This document shows, piece by piece, positions 20,301-25,223 of a stretch of 25,223 nucleotides of DNA. Positions within the stretch are counted from its first letter, which is position 1. Every line of letters begins with the position of its first letter. A program made the position numbers and the translations under genes. Under the pieces are notes generated by a model. The model worked only from the letters and a program-made list of their open reading frames with translations. It ran no database searches and was not told where the DNA came from. The stretch lies in assembly GCA_020650975.1 (NCBI GenBank), contig JAIPMN010002409.1, positions 15,175-40,397 on the forward strand, read 5' to 3'. Origin of the DNA: Apostichopus californicus. Its lineage: Eukaryota > Echinodermata > Holothuroidea > Aspidochirotida > Stichopodidae.

Positions 20301-23300
20301 AGGAAATCCTGGGCACATCCCTGCTATTTATGTGAGTATTTAATCTTGCAATGGTATACATACCAGACTTCCAAAGAGCTTGGAGTACTAGTACATATCT
20401 ATGAGGTCGCATACAAGTACAACATGAGTATGGGTGGGGGGGGGTACAATAAGAATTCCTCTTGGGTATGATTATGAAAATGAGAACGAGGTCCTAGGCA
20501 TGAGTACGACTAGGTAATCCTGCAACGGTATCTATACTAGGTTTACAAAAATTCCCTGAGTACAAGTATGAGTAGAAATCCAGGTGGGAAGGTACTAGGC
20601 TTACAAGTGCAAGTACAAACTCACTGAACTGAACTGAACTGAACCTTATATACAAGTCTGAAACTGTGCAAAAAAGGATACTTTACCTTATTGGCCTTTG
20701 GGTTGTTATCATCAATGTTGACTTCTTTGACAGCTAATATTCTACCAGATTCAACGTCATGGCACTGATGCACAACACCGAAAGCACCGACACCTAGCTT
20801 CCTATCATACTCCCATTTACTAGGTGGTCTTGGAGCTGTAAATATAAAGCAAGCAACATTAATCATGCTGACAAGAAGTAGAGGTACTACAGGGGTGCCG
20901 AGAGCCAGATTGGAACTCATGGCCAAGTAGGTCTCTGTGCCTTTGTTCTCTACATCTACATATCAAGTATGAACTGCAACAAAGACGTTCGTTTCCTGTT
21001 ATCCTTCTTTACAAGGTCATCAGACTTTTGACCCCTTCTGACCTCAAATGACGACCTTCCACCTTCATCAATATCAACTGGACTTCTTAACCTTACTAAA
21101 GTGGATCTACATAGGAAGCATAAACTTGAACCGAGACGAACTTTACCAGTTATCTTGTTTACAAGATGTTTAAGGAAGCCACCTGTGTTGCCATCAAATT
21201 ACCTTTTGACCTCCCCGGTGAACGGTAGCCTTTTTCTACACTTACAGACACACACACACATACACACACTTACAGGTGTGTTTTACATTCAGACCGAGGA
21301 CCAAATTGTTTTTTCCATTGTTCAAATCCACGAACCTTAACCTTAACAATACTTTGACTCTTTAGAAATCACATCCGAGGACCTGGAATTCATTTGTTCA
21401 AGTCCTCGGTTAGAATACAAAACAAGTGCACACAGACTCATTTTGCCTTCGGAATGTACAAAAAAATATATGAAAGAAAACTTGTTAGATGAAATGCGTA
21501 CATTTGTAATCTAAATCTCGGCTGATTCTACGGGTGTCCACGTCGATGTCTGTGGTAATGCCGCTGCTACTGCTACTTCTACTCAGAGACACATCGCTGC
21601 GAAATTTGTCTTCCTGAGGCGTCATATCCCACAGCGAACGCCTCTCCAACTTCGAGCGTATAGGGAATGTTTTTCGACCTAAACACGAAACCAAAACGAG
21701 AACCAAAAGATATATGACGAAACGGATACAAACGGACTAACACATTTTGGTCGTAATCTGCTCTAAATGATGAGAGGGCAGGTGAGCTTTTACATTTTTA
21801 AAACCTGGGGAGGGGGAGGGGGTTAAAAAAATATAATATATCACAGAGCTTGTGGAAGAGAGAATATTGGTCCAACCACTCGTTTCATATTGTTGAGATG
21901 TTAAATAGTGAAATTTATTAAATTCATTGGATGAGAGCATTATGCAATAGAATGTGATGTCATACATGGGATTGTACTTTGATATAGTGTTTTCTTTAAT
22001 TTAATTTTGCAATGGTATCTTACAACCTTGAAAAAAGAATTCACTTAGTGAGGTAATGTATTATGTTGGTATGATTAGATGACCTCATCCGCGTTAAACA
22101 GTGAGTTTAAACAGTGAGTTAATGGTTGGAGGGGTCGTAATGGTATTCATGAAGCACCAAGACAGTTTGATGTGTTGTCCATGCATAACTTGACAGACCT
22201 CTGCACAATCTATTTATTATATATCTCAGCAATGAGATAAGCTATTAGGATATGATAGTTGGGACAATGTGCTGTGTGTTACTTGTTTTAGCATTTCATA
22301 TAATGTTTTAATGTTAGACATCAATTTATATCTCAGAAATGCAAAACAAGCTTTCAGGGTTACCGTTTGGCAAAATGTGCAGTGTGGTACTTGTCTTCAC
22401 ATCCATGTTTTTCAATGTTAGACATCAATTGTGCATTTACATTTAACAAGTTTTTCTTCTTAACACATCAGCCATTTTCCTTGCACAATTTACAGTGATT
22501 AGTGGTGAAGCCATTTCCAATTTCTATGTAGAACTTCTTAAACCACAAAAAAAACCAACCAGCACAACATTTTAGCTTTATATTCACATGCAGATTGTGA
22601 CGAACTCCGGGTCGAATATGACACGCTAACATACAGACAAATGGAAGAAAAAAATCTGTTGTACTGTTAACTTGAGTGGGGTTGGATTTTGGAAATGTTA
22701 ACCTTTTCAAACCAAAGGAAACTGATTTTCCTTGAGGTATTATAGCTAACTTATTACAATTTTATGCAAGTAAATGATTGTTTTGTAATTATTTATTCAA
22801 ATTGAATGCACGAAGGGAAAAGGCATGCATAAACAGTGTCTAGATGATTTTATATCTAAAATTAGCATTTCCCGTTTGGTAGACAGTCTCACCAAAATCT
22901 AGCCAGTATTTCTACGAATACGATTGCAATTGACCAGACTTTGATTTGTTCACCAACAAATTTAATCAGCAAGTAATAAATTAAATTTGACTTAAAATTC
23001 CTATCATCAACACATACAGTGTACCACACAGACACTTTACATTTATAATAGTATTCATCCAATGTAAAAAAAAAAAAATTCAATATTCACTGCAAAAGTA
23101 TTTCAATGAAGTTTTTGACTAGACAATCGAGACCCCTACACTGTTTATTGGATTTTGATTTCAAACAGCATAAACTTGAAAGTCAACTGCCTTAGTGATT
23201 CCAAAATGATCTGCTCATTACTCCTGGGGATAATTTTGACCCACACATGGTTGGTAACCACTGCTCTAACAGAATAAGAGGTATGTCAATTCTGTGACCT

Positions 23301-23993
23301 GGGAATGGAATAGAATCTTAATCTGTGATTTACCACCAGACTATGAACTACGTCAATTAGAGAACATTGCTAATACTATATGATATTCTAAGCCAAGTGC
23401 CACAACTGCCTTATTCCTCCCAACTCCCTCAGTACCCCTCACCAGACAGTCCCCCCTCCCCCATTCCCTACACTGTATGAATCTTATTGTTTGTTACTTA
23501 ACTTTTGGTAGGCTACATTTTCTATGCAAAAGAAACTTTTTTTGGGGGGGGGGGGATATTGAGTTTCTGTAGGCATTTGGCATCCAGGGTTTCCTATAAG
23601 GAGTGCTTTGTTTGTGTAAAGTCTGTATGTATTGTTCAATTATTGTGTACAGTCATTGGAGGGTGCACTTTGTATTCACTGCGGTTATTATTTTCAACCA
23701 AACATTTGTAAAGAGGAAATCTAGTTGAGTAACAAAACCACACTGTAACACAGTCTGAGTAATATTTACCAAAAAAAAAAGGGGGAAAAAAGGGGGGGCA
23801 TTATTCGTTCACAAAAAGGAGACTAGAGTTTAACATATAGCACTATAGTTCTTTCATGTTTGGTTATGTCTTTACGATTGAACCAGAATGATCGACATGA
23901 CTTGGAACTCACCTTCATCACCACCGACTACCGGAATATTATACCTTGATGGGTAAGTACCCCCTATATGAGAACTTGAGTTTTCGGAGGTAT
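14085..23993 (-). CDS. MAP3K2/3-like: MAP3K2/MAP3K3-like (MEKK2/3) serine/threonine kinase, 5'-incomplete, seven exons
   Basis: MEKK2/3 kinases are cytoplasmic MAP3Ks that phosphorylate MAP2Ks such as MEK5 and MKK4/7. CDS is the minus-strand join of 23913-23993, 21502-21678, 20687-20835, 19419-19544, 18638-18767, 14608-14785 and 14085-14325: 359 residues plus TAA. Every junction is GT-AG and phase-consistent. Numbering from the first visible residue, the kinase domain runs from about 93 to the C-terminus. It has a glycine loop GVGAFGVV (100-107), Lys122 in LAVKEV, helix C Glu143, HRD 216-218, DFG 236-238 and an activation segment ending GTPYWMSPE (258-266). The motifs [28 protein letters not shown] and [13 protein letters not shown] are diagnostic for MEKK2/3, as is the linker pair GGTYPSRY and GRKTFP. 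The start codon and PB1 domain, present in family members, are outside the window. The kinase appears intact. I cannot separate MAP3K2 from MAP3K3; an invertebrate is likely to carry a single pre-duplication gene. Confidence 0.93.
14608..14785 (-). CDS. MAP3K2/3-like exon: DFG motif and activation segment
   Basis: 178 bp exon, acceptor ATTTTAG, donor GTAAGCTA. It encodes [18 protein letters not shown], then [20 protein letters not shown], then [17 protein letters not shown] and SDIW. DFG binds Mg-ATP and the [10 protein letters not shown] segment is the activation and substrate-docking loop. The residue aligned with the activating Ser of vertebrate MEKK2/3 appears to be Thr here (KTVTGT versus K/R-SVTGT), which would still be phosphorylatable; that alignment is from memory. 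The last two bases TG join G of the next exon to make Trp. Confidence 0.93.
15126..15900. repeat. ~130 bp tandem repeat array, interrupted by a MITE
   Basis: Units beginning AACACTCAGTTTAA start at 15126, 15255 and 15385 (periods 129 and 130 bp) and share GTCCATATTC, TTCTAAGGTTAA, CTATTGTTGGGTGAATTCT and CTATGGT. The third unit is broken by an inserted element at 15502-15831. The array then resumes with CTATGGTGTTGTGAAG and a partial unit near 15864. It lies in the 3.85 kb intron between the kinase exons at 14785 and 18638. Confidence 0.85.
15502..15831. mobile_element. hAT-like MITE, ~330 bp, inside a tandem repeat
   Basis: The left end contains CAGGTTGGCAAAGTGCTGCC followed by CACTGGCCC. 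The inverted right end reads CAGGGATGGACATGAAAT with GGTGGGCCAC further in, a weakly matched hAT-style terminal repeat. Flanks GCCTATGG and GTCTATGG agree at 7 of 8 bases, and the neighbouring repeat units carry CTATGG once at this position. The left end has an extra CA before CAGG, so its exact boundary is uncertain. Confidence 0.65.
16305..16607 (+). mobile_element. tRNA-derived SINE, near full length
   Basis: Head GGTGCTGTGGCCGAGGGGAT with A box GTGGCCGAGGGG (16311-16322) and B box GGTTTGATACC (16374-16384). The body contains CATAGTAAGGTGGGATTTTC, GACTTTCTAAATTG, AAGCCACCC and TTCTCCCACATTTG, and the tail is TTATT-rich. About 300 bp. The head resembles class II (Ser/Leu) tRNA. It is the reference copy for the fragments at 2575 and at 4639/5702 and sits in a kinase intron in the opposite orientation to the gene. 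Confidence 0.9.
16976..17915. repeat. Diverged tandem array, about six ~130 bp units
   Basis: A marker resembling TACTAATTGCCAAAC occurs at about 17117, 17269, 17396, 17527, 17661 and 17806 (spacings 152, 127, 131, 134 and 145 bp). Each unit also shares GCAATCTAGCATTG, CATGAACCT, GTAAGCCAAGCCTAAGCTGT, AAGCTAACAGTGA and CAGTAACCTATCACAGAG. Central units are most alike and edge units most decayed. Located in a kinase intron; not coding. Confidence 0.88.
18638..18767 (-). CDS. MAP3K2/3-like exon: catalytic loop HRD
   Basis: 130 bp exon, acceptor CATGGCAG, donor GTAAGAGA. Starting in phase 0 it gives GSIRDEV, completing the MPGGS motif across the junction, then [14 protein letters not shown] and MHRDIK with the catalytic Asp. 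The final G joins GC of the next exon to make Gly of KGANILRD. Residue order and length match MEKK2/3 without gaps. Confidence 0.93.
18931..19418. repeat. Three extra copies of the exon-19419 3' end plus splice donor (~140 bp tandem repeat)
   Basis: The unit GCAGGAACAAGGCTCCTAGA starts at 18931, 19067, 19213 and 19354 (periods 136, 146 and 141 bp). Each unit carries the intron sequence, the donor GTGAGTCA and the last 34 bp of the exon (at 18995-19028, 19132-19165 and 19276-19309; true exon end at 19419). Each extra copy then diverges abruptly into CAGGAGTGGAATACCACAAT and a G-rich stretch and lacks an acceptor AG. The plus-strand open frames here only mirror the repeat. Confidence 0.92.
19419..19544 (-). 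CDS. MAP3K2/3-like exon: helix C and hinge region
   Basis: 126 bp, phase 0 at both ends, 42 codons, acceptor CCCGCAG and donor GTGAGTCA. It encodes [14 protein letters not shown] (helix C with the conserved Glu that salt-bridges the catalytic Lys), HERIVQYYG and IFMEYMPG (hinge), all strongly MEKK2/3-like. The last 34 bp of the exon plus its donor recur three times in the following intron, at 19276-19309, 19132-19165 and 18995-19028. The full exon here is the only copy with an acceptor and the upstream coding part, so it is the functional one. Confidence 0.93.
20020..20323. mobile_element. MITE with 15-16 bp terminal inverted repeats, ~304 bp
   Basis: The left end TAGGGATGTGCCCAGG and the inverted right end CAGGGATGTGCCCAGG match at 15 of 16 positions. 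CCCAGCACT occurs three times inside the left half as a subterminal repeat. The CAGGGATG start is hAT-like, but I do not see a clear 8 bp target-site duplication. It lies in the intron between the kinase exons at 20687 and 19544. Confidence 0.75.
20341..20600. repeat. Diverged ~174 bp tandem duplication
   Basis: TAATCTTGCAATGGTATACA at 20341 and TAATCCTGCAACGGTATCTA at 20515 begin similar blocks, each followed by GAGTAC-rich sequence. A G10 run lies near 20436. Confidence 0.6.
20622..20644. repeat. (CTGAA)n microsatellite beside a kinase exon donor
   Basis: Four tandem ACTGA units, about 45 bp into the intron from the donor of the glycine-loop exon. Confidence 0.9.
20687..20835 (-). CDS. MAP3K2/3-like exon: kinase N-lobe, glycine loop and catalytic lysine
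   Basis: 149 bp exon, acceptor TTACAG, donor GTAAAG after AATAAG, ending in phase 0. It encodes [17 protein letters not shown], where GxGxxGxV is the ATP-binding loop, and LAVKEVNID, which contains the ATP-anchoring lysine. MEKK2/3 have LAVKQVQFDPDSPETSKE at the same place; the spacing to the next exon agrees. Confidence 0.92.
21239..21271. repeat. CA microsatellite
   Basis: Interrupted CA run in the 666 bp intron between the kinase exons at 21502 and 20835. Confidence 0.85.
21502..21678 (-). CDS. MAP3K2/3-like exon: basic/serine-rich linker before kinase domain
   Basis: 177 bp exon. The acceptor is TTTAG before GTCGAAAAAC; the donor is GTACGC after AAAT. It begins [10 protein letters not shown], matching the conserved GRRTFPRI block of MEKK2/3, then carries RRSLWDM and a serine run ([10 protein letters not shown]), which is typical of a phosphorylated, disordered linker. 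The last base T joins CT of the next exon to make Ser, giving KSPRPPSKW; MEKK3 has KSPSAPINW here. Both phases fit, so no exon is missing on either side. Confidence 0.85.
21679..23912. other. 2.2 kb intron of the MAP3K gene, with a ~105 bp duplication
   Basis: No exon is expected, since the flanking exons join in phase. A diverged duplication spans 22219-22430: TATATCTCAG recurs at 22220 and 22327, and GTTAGACATCAATT at 22313 and 22417. A G12 tract lies at 23544-23555. Short open frames here are not supported as genes. Confidence 0.6.
23913..23993 (-). CDS. MAP3K2/3-like exon: linker with GGTYPSRY motif
   Basis: 81 bp exon between a TTTTCCAG acceptor and a GTGAG donor. It starts with two bases completing a codon and ends with one base of the next (G, joined to GT of the next exon to give Gly). 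It encodes a serine-rich stretch (SENSSS) followed by [18 protein letters not shown]. Vertebrate MEKK2/3 have GGTYPRRYHV at this place, shortly before DGRRTFPRI, so the match is both in sequence and in order. This is the most upstream exon I can place securely. Confidence 0.85.
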
Positions 23994-25223
23994 CTGGAAA
24001 AAACGGGAAAGACAGAAACTTGGTGACTTTGCCCCAATAAATCATGGTTCCTCAATATACCGTAAATGGAAAAACCATTATATGTTTATTGTTCTATGTG
24101 TATCGGTATTAAACAGATATTATAAAACCCATACTGAGATCTTTTTTGCTTGATCTTATTATTAAACACTGCCCTCGTTCTAATCTTGGTATTTCCATTC
24201 CATTCGGTTGGTGAAAAAAGACAATTCCAAAGAAGAATGTTATGAAATGTTATCTCAAAATATCGGTCATTTTTCTACTCATCCATATGTGGTACCTATC
24301 AAGAGTGGGGAAAATGCGATAAAATTTTTCTAGAAGAAAGCAACGATATGAAGAAGGGGATGGAAGGAGGGGGGGAAGAGGGACTGAGCCTTAACAGTCC
24401 CCCCTCCTGTTACTTGTATAACACCCCAAATATGTGTCTCACTGTTGGTGACTCCATTGGCGTTTGATGCCATAAACAAGCACTTCACAAACTTCCTATG
24501 ACTTGGAAGTTATACTTCCCAAACATGGAATACTTTTTTGTTATTGTGTGTGTGTCTGTGTATATTTCACAAATTTTTACAAAGTATTTCCACTACTTTA
24601 AGAGACTCACAACAATTTCTGTACACACATTTTAATCATATGATCCAATGCTGAAAATGGCTATGCATATTTATTAAACTAACAATAGCAAGAAAGAAAG
24701 AACCAGCTTCTGGGTAACTAGAAAACAGCCAAACAAAGCTGTATAAAGCTAATTCAGAAATCAACTCTCATACTGCAAACAACGAATAAGAAAAAAGAAA
24801 AGAGACAAAAACGCCACAGAAAAATTTTTCCTTTCCGCTATGCATGGACGAGTCTCAAACACCACGAACAATGGACGAAAAACAGAGTTTAAACTTCTGT
24901 TATCTGACGACCAGACATTTCGCCTTGTGATATTTTCTGCACCACTAGTCTGGTTTAGATAGTTAGCTGTGACCTGTGATCTGTTGGGGGCCCCCCTGTA
25001 GTTTACAGGTTGCAGAAATGAATAAATCGCTTACAACGACGGACGGTTGGATACTTTTCCATAAAGGACGGCAGTCAATCATATAGCTAGTCTTCGGTAC
25101 TTAGAGTCAATCATGATATCTTAAAAATTACACAGATGAGTTCACTGACAAATTACCGCTAGCGATAGTTAGAACAAGCGAATCCCACTGGGTGATTGCT
25201 GGACCATCTCTCACACTATATAT
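23994..25223. other. Upstream intron of the MAP3K gene, no secure exon
   Basis: This stretch should be intron, because the exon ending at 23993 begins in mid-codon and needs an upstream partner. It holds a purine-rich run near 24354-24382 and a short TG repeat near 24546. Apart from the weak exon candidate at 24443-24495 I see nothing coding. Confidence 0.5.
24443..24495 (-). CDS. Weak candidate for the next upstream MAP3K exon
   Basis: A 53 bp stretch flanked by a CATAG acceptor and a GTGAGA donor. Its last base A would join AT of the exon at 23993 in the correct phase. It reads KFVKCLFMASNANGVTN, with an internal ATG at 24473 that could also serve as an alternative first exon. I see no family motif, and the polypyrimidine tract is poor, so this rests only on splice-site-like ends and phase. 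Confidence 0.15.

Noticed and set aside
23217-23263. Possible hAT end (minus-strand CAGTGGTTACCAACC)
   Set aside because: It looks like one terminal repeat of a hAT element, but I could not find the partner end or an 8 bp duplication nearby.

Overview
This is an animal nuclear genome window. It has low GC, long introns, degenerate tandem repeats, many long G or C homopolymers, a tRNA-derived SINE family and several non-autonomous DNA transposons. It contains one clear gene, on the minus strand: the 3' part of a MAP3K2/MAP3K3-type (MEKK2/3) kinase. The protein type and repeat style suggest a marine invertebrate, perhaps an echinoderm or other deuterostome; that is inference. Nothing prokaryotic or viral is visible.

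Kinase gene (right half, 23993 down to 14085). Seven coding exons can be placed to the base: 23913-23993, 21502-21678, 20687-20835, 19419-19544, 18638-18767, 14608-14785 and 14085-14325. All six introns are GT-AG and every codon phase joins exactly, giving 359 residues and a stop. These hold the end of the N-terminal linker and a complete kinase domain with all catalytic residues. The start codon and the expected PB1 domain lie beyond the right edge. The introns carry most of the unusual structure: three extra partial copies of one exon end with its splice donor (18931-19418), a tandem array of about 130 bp units (16976-17915), a shorter array split by a hAT-like element (15126-15900), a near full-length SINE (16305-16607) and a MITE with 15-16 bp terminal inverted repeats (20020-20323).

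Left half (1-14084). After the probable 3'UTR I see no convincing protein gene. Structured elements are: a two-level degenerate tandem repeat (1690-2078); a diverged duplication containing a SINE fragment (2480-3180); a foldback element with a decayed hammerhead-ribozyme core (3840-3950); a SINE split by a 985 bp hAT-type element with target-site duplication (4639-5914); a promoter-like cluster (8884-9177); a 216 bp hAT MITE (10319-10534); and a long hairpin (10834-11196). Two assembly gaps (9514, 12803-12812) each sit where a poly-G run meets a poly-C run.

I found no operon, defence locus, CRISPR array or clearly new system. The most useful leads are the duplicated splice-donor cassette inside the kinase gene, the hammerhead-bearing foldback, the nested SINE/hAT insertion and the long hairpin.
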